A DNA stretch of 64,000 nt from positions 5,208,001 to 5,272,000 of the forward strand of contig OZ253569.1 in the NCBI GenBank assembly GCA_965262875.1, in the 5' to 3' direction. The notes below the pieces were generated by a model. It was not told the origin of the DNA, ran no database searches, and saw nothing but the letters and a program-made list of their open reading frames with translations. The position numbers and the translations under genes are program-made. The stretch comes from JBALVT01 sp965262875. GTDB taxonomy: Bacteria > Pseudomonadota > Gammaproteobacteria > Pseudomonadales > Halieaceae. Shown here piece after piece: positions 45,546 through 55,148 of this stretch (position 1 is the stretch's first letter; each line of letters opens with the position of its first letter).

Positions 45546-46670
45546 TCAGGCGTCAAACCAGTCTTTAAATCCCGCCGGCGCCCAAGGGCCTATATGCAAC
45601 TGTTCCAACACGCCGTGGCCGATGTCGTTTCCTCGGCGCGCGGTGACGATTTGCTGTATATGAATATTCTCCAAGGCCAGCGGGTCAACGTCATCTACCT
45701 TCCAGCTCTCCCCGCCAATAGCGAGCTCTCCCTTCCAGTGGCCGTGGCCCCAGTCCGGGTGTTGGTATCCTATTCCCTTCATCCGATACAGTAGACGCGG
45801 CTCAAGTGTTAGTTCGATCTCCTGGCCGGATTTATCATCGTGCATGGTAATGATCGCCGAGCGCATTTGCCGTGTGCCCTCGAGCATGGTGATGTTATGG
45901 CCGACAGTGCCGCGCCAGATTTCGGCCCCAGGATCGATAACACCAGGAATGTCCTCATGGTTGTTATAGGCCGGGACTATCGCTTGATCTGTGTGCCATT
46001 GATTTCCCTGCGCATCTTCAAACCATCCAGCGAGAGTACATTCGTTCTCCCAATGGATAGGCGCCCACATGAAATGTACGGCCTGATATGCGTCCAATGG
46101 CGCGCCACCGGTATACGCTGCTCCAACAGGACGCAAACCCCATGAGCGGTCCTTCAATCCATAGGTGGTTCTGCCATCCACCGTGAGTTCTTTCCCAGCG
46201 TATTTGATAACACCACTCCAGAACCCAAACTGATCCAGACGAGTGCCCTCCATTACCAGATGCCTTTCGTTGCTGAGGCTCTGACTGCCTTCCTCGATCA
46301 CCCCGGTGCGCGGGGTAAAAATCAGGTCGCACTCAATTCCCGTCTCATTGGGCCCGATAATCAGTTGATGACGCCCCATGGGCTCGAGTATTTTTAGTTC
46401 GAACGGGCCTACAGTGGTTTCGGTGGGTTCATTCGGAGCGCGCCTGGAACCATGAAAAGCATATTGATGGCCGTCGACGACGAGGCTAAAACCGCAATCG
46501 AGTATGCCCAGGTTCGGATAGCGGCCCAGCCCGACGCCAAAGTAGAAGCTGCCATTTTCGGCATGACCGTTGTACCAATAGCGGTCGTAGGTGAAGCGAT
46601 CACTGGAGGCGGTGTGAAATATGGGCTTGCTGGTTTGGTGGATGGGATAATCGTCAAACTTGGATAGCAT
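45546..46670 (-). CDS. DUF7064/DUF7065-type lipocalin-like protein
   Basis: This 374-residue all-beta protein has no signal peptide. Segments such as YDRYWYNGHAENGSFYFGVG, RLDQFGFWSGVIKYAGKELT and GLKDRSWGLRPVG resemble the two-barrel AttH/CrtC-like family now split as DUF7064 and DUF7065. Some relatives hydrate or bind carotenoid-like or steroid-like molecules. It is divergent from a kinase-fold gene. The function is not established; it may bind a hydrophobic substrate. Confidence 0.6.
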   Translation of the reverse strand: MLSKFDDYPIHQTSKPIFHTASSDRFTYDRYWYNGHAENGSFYFGVGLGRYPNLGILDCGFSLVVDGHQYAFHGSRRAPNEPTETTVGPFELKILEPMGRHQLIIGPNETGIECDLIFTPRTGVIEEGSQSLSNERHLVMEGTRLDQFGFWSGVIKYAGKELTVDGRTTYGLKDRSWGLRPVGAAYTGGAPLDAYQAVHFMWAPIHWENECTLAGWFEDAQGNQWHTDQAIVPAYNNHEDIPGVIDPGAEIWRGTVGHNITMLEGTRQMRSAIITMHDDKSGQEIELTLEPRLLYRMKGIGYQHPDWGHGHWKGELAIGGESWKVDDVDPLALENIHIQQIVTARRGNDIGHGVLEQLHIGPWAPAGFKDWFDA

Positions 46671-46818
46671 GGTTGTCTCTTCGCCTCACTGGTACAAATA
46701 GATCTGCAGCATAGTACATACTGCATAGTTCAAACAGCCAATATCTCGACCTGAAGAGCTCGCTGCTTTACAGTGCAATTTATTACACCCCACTAGGTAT
46801 AAAAGGTTTCTGCGCTCC

Positions 46819-47883
46819 ATGATATCAATTGCAGCATCACCTGAAGAAATTACGCCCGACTGGCTGACAGCCGTACTGAAAGAATCCGGCCATCTACCGG
46901 TCGGCAAAGTAACCTCTGTTGAGCACAAAATTATCGGCACAGGGAAAATGGGGGACAACGCCCGTATTTCTATAAACTACGATGGCGATTACGGAGCGCC
47001 CGCAACGCTTGTCGCTAAACTCCCTGCAACGGACGAAACGGCTAGAATGATGGCGGGGGAACTCGCTGCCTATTACAACGAGGTGATGTTCTACCGCCAC
47101 CTCGCAGACCGTACGGCAATAAATACACCAGAAATAGTTGCCAACGAAGTTAATGCAGCAGGTACTGAATTTATTATTCTGATGGAGGATTTAGCCCCGG
47201 CAGAGCCAGGCAGCCAATTGATTGGTGAATCATTGGTGAACACCGAAGCTTCTTTACGCGAGGCGGCGAAGCTAGCCGCTACCTTTTATGGTGACCCGGA
47301 TATAGGCGAGCTCGAATATGTCACCTCACCTGCGCGCAGAGACGGAGGGGCTCAAGGCGCAGCCCTCATGGAGCAGTGTTGGCCACAATTCGTCGATCGT
47401 TTTGGTCATGGACTTTCGAGTGAATGTCTGGCTTTTGGCGAGCGTTACGTGGAAAACCACCTTCGATTCGTGACCAGATTTACTGGAGCAAAAACCCTTG
47501 TCCACGGCGACTTTCGCTGTGAGAACTTGTTGTATAGCGGGACAACTGCAACGATAGTTGATTGGCAGACTGTTGGGGAATCCAGTGCCTTGACCGACGC
47601 TGCCTATTTCCTCGGTGGCAGCGTCGAAATTGACAAGCGCCGGGCGTGGGAGAAACCATTGATAGATGAATACGCCGGATGGTTAGCGTCCGGTGGAGTG
47701 GATTTAAGTCCTGGGAATTGTTGGGAGCAGTATCGGGAATTTTCTATGCACGGCATAGTCATTACCGTGCTTGGCGCGGTGTTTACCGCTGCGGAAGAGC
47801 GCAGCGACAAAATGTTTCTCACTATGATCCAGCGTCACCTACAGCAGTGTGTCGATCTGAACAGTGCTGAGTTTCTTCAGTAG
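46819..47883 (+). CDS. Phosphotransferase of the APH/ecdysteroid-kinase-like family
   Basis: This 354-residue protein has the APH-type kinase core: ATP-lobe lysine in TLVAKLPA, hinge IILMEDLAP, catalytic loop LVHGDFRCENLLY and metal-binding Asp in TIVDWQTVG. Such enzymes phosphorylate small hydroxylated or acyl compounds. Divergent from the DUF7065-type gene (148 bp between them), a pairing that suggests a shared lipid-like substrate. Confidence 0.82.
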   Translation: MISIAASPEEITPDWLTAVLKESGHLPVGKVTSVEHKIIGTGKMGDNARISINYDGDYGAPATLVAKLPATDETARMMAGELAAYYNEVMFYRHLADRTAINTPEIVANEVNAAGTEFIILMEDLAPAEPGSQLIGESLVNTEASLREAAKLAATFYGDPDIGELEYVTSPARRDGGAQGAALMEQCWPQFVDRFGHGLSSECLAFGERYVENHLRFVTRFTGAKTLVHGDFRCENLLYSGTTATIVDWQTVGESSALTDAAYFLGGSVEIDKRRAWEKPLIDEYAGWLASGGVDLSPGNCWEQYREFSMHGIVITVLGAVFTAAEERSDKMFLTMIQRHLQQCVDLNSAEFLQ

Positions 47884-47901
47884 AGTTGTTGAATTCGATT
47901 T

Positions 47902-48150
47902 CTATTTTTTGAAAATACCGATAATGAAGAGAAGCAATGCCGCGCCGACTGTTGCGGTGATTATGGAACCGGACAAACCACCTGCGGAAATCCCCAGAAG
48001 GCTAAATACAAAACCGCCTATGAGCGCACCTAAAACACCCACCGCGATATTACCGATCAGCCCGAAGCCGCCACCCTTCATTAAATTACCAGCCAACCAT
48101 CCCGCAGCTGCACCAATCGCAAGAAAAATAACCAATCCTGTCGCGTCCAT
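47902..48150 (-). CDS. GlsB/YeaQ/YmgE family small membrane protein
   Basis: This 82-residue, glycine-rich protein has three hydrophobic helices, with AAGWLAGNLMKGGGFGLIGNI and GVLGALIGGFVFSLLG. It matches the transglycosylase-associated, stress-linked family in length and pattern. GAGG precedes the ATG by seven bases. It stands alone. Confidence 0.88.
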   Translation of the reverse strand: MDATGLVIFLAIGAAAGWLAGNLMKGGGFGLIGNIAVGVLGALIGGFVFSLLGISAGGLSGSIITATVGAALLLFIIGIFKK

Positions 48151-48274
48151 GTTTGTACCTCACTGAGTTATTAGAGCGCCAAACGTCTAACGGTCTCTCT
48201 ACGCTCCAAATATGGCGCACGGGCGAAGCGGGGTATACACGAATAGGTAAGATGTTTGTAAGAACAGCTGCCCT

Positions 48275-48634
48275 CTAGACCTGATCGGCTCTGGTTAGAG
48301 CACGGATACACAAACAGGTCAAAAGCAGACCAATAATGGCTTCGGCGAGAAGAAATGTGAGAGCCAGCACGGGTTGATCCGCCACTGTGGCAGGATCCAG
48401 TCGAACAAACACCATGGTATACAGTTTTCCACTCATGTAAGCCCATGTGCCCAACTGTAGAAGCTGACCTTTCAGATGTTCGAGAGAGCGCAGAGAGGCC
48501 AGTAGCACCCCGATGGCGACATAGTCATCAAATGACAGCGGCCAGTATTTATCCGTGGTCAGCACCACAGCGGTTTCGCCGAGAAAAAGTAAAACGCAGA
48601 AGACAACCGTGTAAATCCGCATAGCTTTGATCAT
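48275..48634 (-). CDS. Small membrane protein, unknown
   Basis: The 119-residue protein has about four hydrophobic segments (near residues 7-23, 38-52 and 80-110). I prefer the ATG at 48634, with CGGAG five bases upstream, over an earlier one at 48658. No family recognised. It lies just left of ISL3 copy 2, whose end at 48679 is 45 bp upstream, so its promoter has probably been replaced. Confidence 0.55.
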   Translation of the reverse strand: MIKAMRIYTVVFCVLLFLGETAVVLTTDKYWPLSFDDYVAIGVLLASLRSLEHLKGQLLQLGTWAYMSGKLYTMVFVRLDPATVADQPVLALTFLLAEAIIGLLLTCLCIRALTRADQV

Positions 48635-48678
48635 ATTATTGCTCCGTTGCTGAGACACTTCCCTAGCCTCAATTAATC

Positions 48679-49998
48679 GGTTCTACTGGGAATCCTGTGG
48701 GTAGAGGTTGAGTTTTCCACAGTGGAACAGAATTGAAACTCGATAGTTTTCGAAGTTTCTAAATCCTCGGGCAGCCGATTTTATTGTCTGAATCTTTGAA
48801 TTAAATCCTTCTGCGGTCGCATTGGTGATGCGATGTTTCAAGTAAGTCATTATGTTGTCGAGATGTTTCTTTAGCATCTTGGCGACTGATATGACCGGCT
48901 TTAGACGTGAATGTGTCGCCCACCAGTACCCTTTCTTAAAGAACGCCCGGGCTGGTTTATCGTAGCTGTAAGTCCACAGGTCAAGCAACGTCTCTTTGAT
49001 TGCCCAGGCTCGGGCAACCTTCAACCCCTTTGATTGAAGGCCATAAAAAGTGGCTTCATCTTTTTCACTCCAGTTGTCGGGATTGCGTAACCAGGTATAG
49101 CGAGACCCGACCAGGTCATTGATACCGGCGGCTCTTAATGTTTTATTTTCTTTGCGCCTGACTTGGTCAACCATTTTTGTAAGATAACTGACGATATGAA
49201 ACTTGTCGTGAACAATGGCGGCGTTCGGTAAAGTCGCCTCAACTGCCGTCATAAATGGAACCCACATATCCACGGCAACAGCAGCTACTTCATTACGCTG
49301 CTGTTCTGGAAGCGTGGACAGCAATGCGGTTGCCGATTCCGCCGTTCTATCTGCCACGACCTCAAGCACTCTGGACGCATTCAAATCGTACAGCAGGCTG
49401 GCATAGGATTGCCCCTTGCGAAAACTTTTTTCATCGATGCCAAGGTGTTTCACTTCCTCAACAGAGCGTCTGTCCATCCCTCTTTTCACTGCTCGGGATT
49501 GAATATGATGCACCTCATCCCACGACAGACCAAGTAGTTTTGCGGCCTGTGTCTTGTTGCTGGCAGCCGACAGCACATCAATAGCGAAACGCTCAAATAA
49601 ATGCGTAAAGCGTGCCTGCGTATCTGCCCACGGTACTTTCAGGCTTTTGATTCCATGCGCTTTACAATGAATACGCGGAACCTGAGCAACTAACTGCGTC
49701 TTGAACTGCATCGTATCAAGGTGTCGCCATGTGCGTTGCTCACGATGGTCGTAAACCGAACAAAGGGCATGGCAGACACTACACGCGCCTTTCGTTCCCT
49801 TTGGCCAATCTATCTGGAGGGTAATTGATTTGTCGGTCAGATCCGGGGTAATAGCCGTGATTTTCCATGGGTCGCTAAGCCCCAAAAGTTGAGTAAACAA
49901 CGCGGTATCTTTCATTTGAATATCTCCATAAAAAAAGACTCTTGTACCACATTCTTGACCATTGTTTGGCTTTTACCCATAGGAAACTCGGAAGAACC
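48679..49998 (-). mobile_element. ISL3-family element, copy 2
   Basis: The 1320-bp element has the same ends and orientation as the copy at 27543-28862. Flanks AATTAATC and TAAAATCA are not a target duplication, so recombination or deletion has changed at least one side. Its right side joins another truncated transposon. Confidence 0.93.
48683..49915 (-). CDS. ISL3-family transposase
   Basis: The 410-residue transposase matches the first copy except Ala for Thr in DTQ.RFTH, Ala for Thr in DRT.ESA, and Gly for Trp in FKK.YWW. The DDE positions are unchanged. It looks functional, so it could act on both copies. Confidence 0.93.
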   Translation of the reverse strand: MKDTALFTQLLGLSDPWKITAITPDLTDKSITLQIDWPKGTKGACSVCHALCSVYDHREQRTWRHLDTMQFKTQLVAQVPRIHCKAHGIKSLKVPWADTQARFTHLFERFAIDVLSAASNKTQAAKLLGLSWDEVHHIQSRAVKRGMDRRSVEEVKHLGIDEKSFRKGQSYASLLYDLNASRVLEVVADRTAESATALLSTLPEQQRNEVAAVAVDMWVPFMTAVEATLPNAAIVHDKFHIVSYLTKMVDQVRRKENKTLRAAGINDLVGSRYTWLRNPDNWSEKDEATFYGLQSKGLKVARAWAIKETLLDLWTYSYDKPARAFFKKGYWWATHSRLKPVISVAKMLKKHLDNIMTYLKHRITNATAEGFNSKIQTIKSAARGFRNFENYRVSILFHCGKLNLYPQDSQ

Positions 49999-50065
49999 TA
50001 AAATCAATGGGTTCTTTTTACTGCCCAGTTTGGCCACGATTTTTGCTTGCTTCCCGCTGTAATCA

Positions 50066-50377
50066 CTACGCTTGCTTGAGTTTCATTGATAACTTTGAGT
50101 GCTCAATACTCAGCGCCACCCATTGTGCATTGAGCTTCTTGAACCGTTTATAGTTACTTATCTGGCCGCGTATATCGCCCACAAATTCCTTGCGAATATA
50201 CTCCGTCCGGCTCTTCATATCCAGTGTATAGCTGACCTGATAATAAGGCCCAGTCTGACTCTCCCGGTCCTTGTATTGCTTCGTCAACGATCCAGGGCGC
50301 ATAGCGCCCAGTAATGCTATGTCACCTTTGATCTTTGTCATACGCCGTTCAATTTGTGCGAGCCTTTTCCTTGTCAT
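50066..50377 (-). CDS. DUF6788-like small protein, transposon-associated
   Basis: This 103-residue basic protein has MRPGSLTKQYKDRESQTGPY and YTLDMKSRTEYIRKEFV, then an amphipathic helix, as I recall for DUF6788 proteins beside transposases. It is divergent from the truncated transposase at 50426. Probably DNA-binding, but unproven. Confidence 0.6.
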   Translation of the reverse strand: MTRKRLAQIERRMTKIKGDIALLGAMRPGSLTKQYKDRESQTGPYYQVSYTLDMKSRTEYIRKEFVGDIRGQISNYKRFKKLNAQWVALSIEHSKLSMKLKQA

Positions 50378-50425
50378 TGATATAGCATATACATACTATG
50401 TTAGTTTGTCAAAAGGACACTGTCT

Positions 50426-51183
50426 ATGCTGTGGATCTATTGGTGGGATGCAATCATTTATCTTCGCCCGGCTTGCGCTCGTACCCGGACATTTATGTGG
50501 TTCGCCGTCTGTGTGGCGGGATTGACGGTTCGTACCGAACGAATGGGGGTGACGAGTATTGTCCGGGCGCTGGGGTTACAGGGGCGGTTTTATGACAACT
50601 TGCTGGATAACTTCCACAGCACCGGCATTAAGTTGGACTCAATGACGGTATTGTGGTCTCAACTTGTACTTCGACTGTTCCCTGGTCTGGTTCGAGTGAA
50701 TGGCCGACTCGTGTTGGTGGGGGACGGCATTAAGGTCTCCAAACAGGGCAAAAAGATGCCTGCTGTGAAGCTGCTACATCAGGAATCCGAGTCAAATACC
50801 AAAGCGGAGTACATCATGGGACACTCCTTTCAGGCCGTCTCTATTCTTTCTCGTGCCGCCAATAGCGTGTTCGCTGTGCCGCTTGCCGCGAGGATTCATG
50901 AGGGGACCGTGTTATCGAATCGTGACCGGCGTACCCTGCTCGACAAAATGATCAGTCTACTGGCGATAGTCAGTATTCAGGAGCCGTATTATTTTGTCGC
51001 CGACGCCTATTATGCCAGCCAGAAAGTCGTTAATGGGCTTTTGAATGAGGGGAATCATTTGGTCACCCGCGCCAGATCAAATGCGGTTGCCTACCAGCTG
51101 CATCATCAGCAACAGCCGAAAAAAAGAGGGCGGCCACGTAAGTATGGTGACAAGGTAAAACCAAGATCACTGTTTGTTGGGTT
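50426..51183 (+). pseudogene. DDE transposase, 3' end replaced by IS66
   Basis: The frame has a basic N-terminal region, then the first core acid in LVLVGDGIKVSKQGKKMPAV and second in YFVADAYYAS. It stops being like a transposase at about residue 253, where IS66 sequence begins at 51184. The final catalytic Glu is lost. It may be of an ISNCY (ISDol1-like) or IS4-like group. It is paired with the DUF6788-like gene. Confidence 0.7.
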
Positions 51184-51822
51184 GACGGCTATTCCGGTTA
51201 CAGCAAGGTGTGCCGGATAGCGGGCATTACCCGAATTGGATGCTTTGACCATGCCCGGCGCAAGTTCGTTGAAGCCAGCCGGGCGGCGGAAACCAGGAGC
51301 ACCCAAAAGAAAGTGGGGCAACCCACCAAGGCTGACGTTGCACTCAGTAAAATACGAAGGCTGTATGCGATAGAGAAATCGATCAAGGATCTGGAGCACG
51401 ACAAGAAAAAACAGGCAAGGCAGTCACTCAGCGTGCCGATTCTCGAGGACCTGAAGCCATGGCTGGAGAAGAACGTCAGCCGGGTGCCCAAAGATAGCCT
51501 GACCCACAAGGCCATAACGTACACACTGAACCAATGGGAGTACCTGATTGGCTATTGCGAGGACGGCCAGTTGAATATCAGCAATGCGCTGGCTGAGAAT
51601 GCGATCAGGCCCTTTGCGGTTGGTCGGCGCGCCTGGCTATTCGCAGATACCTCCCGCGGGGCCCGAGCCAGTGCGACCTGTTATAGTTTAGTGGAATCGG
51701 CAAAGGCGAACGGCCTGGAACCTTATGCTTACCTCCAGCATGTGCTGGCGCACATTGCGGCGGCAGATACGGTGGAGAAGTTTGAAGCATTACTGCCCTG
51801 GAACATGGAAATCGAAGAGTAA
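51184..51822 (+). pseudogene. IS66 tnpC, C-terminal fragment
   Basis: The fragment begins DGYSGYSKVCRIAGI, the second catalytic acid of TnpC, and runs to the normal stop. The Glu in ALAENAIRPF is kept. The frame is open across the junction into the foreign transposase only in another frame, so no hybrid enzyme is expected. One difference from the full copy is Phe for Leu near the end. Confidence 0.88.
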
Positions 51823-51894
51823 CGGCGAAGTAAAGCGATCTACTGTCTAGCGGCTCGCAGACAAAATCAATAGGGTCGATTTAAGTGCGCTTAC
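51184..51894 (+). mobile_element. IS66 fragment, 711 bp, inverted copy
   Basis: These 711 bp are the near-identical complement of 29130-29840, ending in the same GTAAGCGC end (here read GCGCTTAC at 51887-51894). The other side of the element is missing. Together with the full IS66 it forms a long inverted repeat that could support inversion of the 21-kb segment in between. Confidence 0.93.
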
Positions 51895-52431
51895 GTTCAT
51901 TGCATTGAAAACGTGATGTTGAATAGGTCCACCGGTATTCTCGAAGTAGATATCGCCATTCGCGGCGGCTATGCACCCAACGAGAGAGTGCAGGCCATAA
52001 AACTAATGGAGAATCATTTTATCCCGGTGGCGGCGCCGATTTACCTTGCCCAGATGGGCACGCCGACCAGTGTGTTTGATCTGCCCGAGCATCGAGGCCT
52101 GTATTTCCGGACTCCCAACGGACCAGATCCCTGGCTGTGCGAGATTGATGGGCAGTGGCACAATGTATCCGCGCCCCAGGTAGGAGTATCCAACAGTGGC
52201 AAATGGCTGGCCGATAAAGCGGTGGCCGGCAGGGGAATTATGATGGCACCGCGCTGGTCTTTAGCGCCATATATACAACGAGGTGATTTAATAGAGCTGA
52301 AATTTGACCCTGAACTCAAGGTTACCCAAAACAGCACTTTGGCGATCTACCTGCTGTACCAAAAGCAACGCTATCTCGTACCCAAAGTTAAAGTAGCCGT
52401 CGACTTCTTAACATCGCGGATAGGTGATTGA
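51895..52431 (+). pseudogene. LysR-family regulator, N-terminus lost
   Basis: The frame is open from the IS66 end at 51894 and reads VHCIENVMLNRSTGILEVDI, AIRGGYAP, then the rest of a LysR substrate-binding domain (GKWLADKAVAGRGIMMAPRW). About 130 residues including the HTH DNA-binding domain are missing. The remaining 172-178 residues cannot regulate on their own. The IS66 event probably removed the front. A GTG at 51913 could start a fragment. Confidence 0.8.
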
Positions 52432-52600
52432 GGAGTTTGGCCAGCCGATTTCAATCATTGTTGTCTTAATAACAATAGTGTTGTGGATACTAACCCCTAT
52501 ATCCCCTAAAAAAATGCAGTAATAATGCCCCATCTCGTGCGCAGAGGTTGTCTCTCTACGGACCGGTCACTAGTCAAATTCAATCTCAAAGGCACTCGTA

Positions 52601-53893
52601 GTGAATGATAACAAGAACCCCATTAGCAAGTTTCTGAAAGCTGCCTCAAAGATTGAAGAGAACGAGATTAGAGCCACTCTCAGCTCCTTTGTATTTGTCG
52701 TTGTACTGATGTCGGCCTATTACATTCTTCGTCCAGTGCGCGATGCGATGACCAGCGACTGGACCGACGCGGAGGTCAGTTGGCTGTGGACTATCAACTT
52801 TTTTATCAGTACAGCGGTGGTCGCTCTCTATGGGGTTGCGGTTTCACGCATTCGTTTCGCGCTGTTGGTACCGGGGATGTACGGTGTTTTCGCTTTGACC
52901 TTCGCGGTTTTCTACGTGACAGCATCGGCATCGGCCGATCGAACCTTAATCGATAAGTCCTTTTATGTTTGGGTGAGTGTGTTCAGCCTATTCCATATTT
53001 CCGTATTTTGGAGTTTCATGTCTGACCTGTTCAACAAAGAGCAGGCGGGCAGGCTGTTTAGTATTATCGCAGCCGGGGCGAGTGTCGGCGGCCTCATCGG
53101 TCCTACTATTCCGTCTTTTTTCTCCGACTCTCTAGGCACCGACAATTTAATGTTGATCGCTAGCCTTATGTTGTTGCTCCCTATCCCGATTATCTTCTAT
53201 CTACAATCACTGAAATCTACAGACCTACACAATGAAGCTCTGACCGCAAGCAGTGCCAGGGCAACGATCGGTGGCAATCCGTTTGCGGGATTCAAAATGT
53301 TCTTCTCAAATCCGTACCTACTTGCCATTGGTCTGTTTATTTTCCTCTATACGGGCATCAGTTCATTTGTCTACTTCGAATTAAAGAACTTACTGGCCGA
53401 TTTGACTCGACCTGAGCGCACAGCGGTTTGGGCGCAGATGGATCTTGCCGTCAATACTTTATCCATTGCGACGGGATTATTTGCCACCGGGCGCATTGTC
53501 AGTAAATTTGGAATGCCGTTTACCATTGCTCTCGTTCCCGTGCTGATTTGTCTCGGTCTGCTAGTGATAGCGGTATCACCACTAATGGCAGTTGTTGTCG
53601 GACTGCAGATAGTTCGGCGTGCTGGAAATTATGCGGTTACCAGGCCCGCTCGTGAAATGCTTTTTACCCGAGTGGATCGTGAAACACGCTTCAAGGCAAA
53701 ACCCGTCATCGATATTGTCGCTTATCGCGGCGGGGATACCATTATGGCCTGGTTATTTACCGGGCTCACCCAGGGTTTTGGCTTGGGTTTAGCGGCGGTC
53801 GCCATCGTCGGTGCTGTAATAGCAGCGCTTTGGGCAATAGTGGGTATCTATCTTGGTCGCTGGTTTGAGCGCGACGAACAATCCCCAATGTGA
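52601..53893 (+). CDS. MFS-type transporter, NTP/NDP-exchange-like
   Basis: This 430-residue protein has 11-12 hydrophobic helices. Features such as YILRPVRDAM in the first helix and FSIIAAGASVGGLIGP are common to bacterial proteins related to nucleotide exchange (Tlc-type) carriers, often annotated only as MFS. The start is GTG at 52601, with weak AAAGG upstream. Cargo unknown; the 169 bp before it hold no gene. Confidence 0.75.
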   Translation: MNDNKNPISKFLKAASKIEENEIRATLSSFVFVVVLMSAYYILRPVRDAMTSDWTDAEVSWLWTINFFISTAVVALYGVAVSRIRFALLVPGMYGVFALTFAVFYVTASASADRTLIDKSFYVWVSVFSLFHISVFWSFMSDLFNKEQAGRLFSIIAAGASVGGLIGPTIPSFFSDSLGTDNLMLIASLMLLLPIPIIFYLQSLKSTDLHNEALTASSARATIGGNPFAGFKMFFSNPYLLAIGLFIFLYTGISSFVYFELKNLLADLTRPERTAVWAQMDLAVNTLSIATGLFATGRIVSKFGMPFTIALVPVLICLGLLVIAVSPLMAVVVGLQIVRRAGNYAVTRPAREMLFTRVDRETRFKAKPVIDIVAYRGGDTIMAWLFTGLTQGFGLGLAAVAIVGAVIAALWAIVGIYLGRWFERDEQSPM

Positions 53894-53945
53894 CATTGCG
53901 CGCCATCCGAGCGTAATTAAATGCCAAGGTTTCATCACGAGGATG

Positions 53946-53972
53946 TAGCGCCGATTAAATTTATCGGCGCTA
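53946..53972. other. Perfect hairpin, possible weak terminator
   Basis: TAGCGCCGAT TAAATTT ATCGGCGCTA is a perfect 10-bp stem with a 7-base loop between the transporter and MDR genes. There is no T run after it, so stopping of transcription is unsure. Confidence 0.5.
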
Positions 53973-54011
53973 TGTCAAAAAAATCAAACTCCGTAAAAAG
54001 GAATATTCAAA

Positions 54012-55148
54012 ATGGATCTCAATCGACCCACGTTTAAACAATCTATGTTCAGTGCCTTGTGGGCACTGACGATTTCTATCGGCATCGCTCCTTTGGTTAC
54101 AGCGGGAACCAGCGATGGCGAAGCTCAGCAAGAGAGTAAATCTAACCTGCACTTCATAGAATTAAACCAGATCGGCGATCCCGCAGAAGTACTGGAGGTG
54201 AAAGTAGACACACCGCGATCCCTGCAAAGTGGTGAAGTTAGAGTAAAGGTATTGGCGAGCCCGATTCACCCGTCCAATTTATTACAAATTTCGGGTAACT
54301 ATGGCACTGCCCCAGTATTGCCTTCCACTCCGGGTAGCGAGGGGGTTGGCAGGATTGTAGAAGCTTCTTCCGAAGTGACTCACTTAAGTGTGGGTCAATT
54401 GGTACTGCTAGTAAGCGGTGGAACATGGCGCGACGAAATAGTCGCTCCGGCAACGCATTTTATTCCCCTACCTGATCTCGGTGCTCCGAGTGTGGAAGTG
54501 ATTGAGCAGCTCTCCATGACGGCGATTAACCCGCTGTCAGCCCTGCTGATGCTGACGTCATATGACGACCTTAAGGAAGGCGACTGGATTGTTCACAGCG
54601 CAGCCAATTCAGCGGTTGGGGGATACATTATCCAGCTGGCAAAACAACGGGGAATAAAGATACTCAACGTTGTTCGTCGTGAGGGCTTGGAAGACGACCT
54701 GAAATCAAAGGGTGCCGACGTTGTGTTGATCGATGGTCCTGATCTTGCCGCGGATATAGCCGCTGCCACCAACAATGAACGTGTCTCGCTTGCGATAGAC
54801 GCAGTGGGTGGCGAAACTTTTTCTCGCATGGCAAAAAGTCTCGGCACTGGAGGTACTCTGGTTTCCTACGGCGTACTCTCTGGGAAGCCTGCGAGCTTTA
54901 ATCCGGCAATGGCTATTTTTAACGATATTCGCATTCGTGGTTTTTGGCTTTCGAAATGGTTTCAGAGCGCTGGAACTGAGGAAAAGCAGGCCGCCTTCGG
55001 ACAGATCATTTCCCTAATCGCAAGTGGTGCTTTAAAAGCCAATATTGATTCACGTTTTACCGTAAGTGAGATTAAACAGGCGGTTACGCGTGCGGCGCAG
55101 CGAGGAAGAAATGGCAAGGTACTTATTGTGCCCAATGGCGCCAATTAG
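54012..55148 (+). CDS. MDR-family NADPH oxidoreductase with signal peptide
   Basis: This 378-residue zinc-free medium-chain reductase resembles the 2-enoyl thioester reductase/quinone reductase group. It has the catalytic-domain start IHPSNLLQISGNYG, TPGSEGVGRI, the nucleotide motif AANSAVGGYIIQLAKQRG and IDAVGGETF. It opens with a Lys/Arg-poor n region and a hydrophobic stretch (residues 12-30) ending VTA, which looks like a Sec signal peptide. Export of a nicotinamide-dependent enzyme is unexpected. The ATG is preceded by AAAAGGA. A methionine after the hydrophobic part is not present near, so the leader is not avoided by another start. Confidence 0.8.
   Translation: MDLNRPTFKQSMFSALWALTISIGIAPLVTAGTSDGEAQQESKSNLHFIELNQIGDPAEVLEVKVDTPRSLQSGEVRVKVLASPIHPSNLLQISGNYGTAPVLPSTPGSEGVGRIVEASSEVTHLSVGQLVLLVSGGTWRDEIVAPATHFIPLPDLGAPSVEVIEQLSMTAINPLSALLMLTSYDDLKEGDWIVHSAANSAVGGYIIQLAKQRGIKILNVVRREGLEDDLKSKGADVVLIDGPDLAADIAAATNNERVSLAIDAVGGETFSRMAKSLGTGGTLVSYGVLSGKPASFNPAMAIFNDIRIRGFWLSKWFQSAGTEEKQAAFGQIISLIASGALKANIDSRFTVSEIKQAVTRAAQRGRNGKVLIVPNGAN

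Noticed and set aside
27543..49998. Composite ISL3 transposon
   Set aside because: Direct copies exist, but no outer target duplication is found and flanks are IS scraps, so mobility as a unit is unsupported.
53946..53972. Rho-independent terminator after the transporter gene
   Set aside because: The stem is perfect but no T run follows on either strand; kept only as a hairpin.
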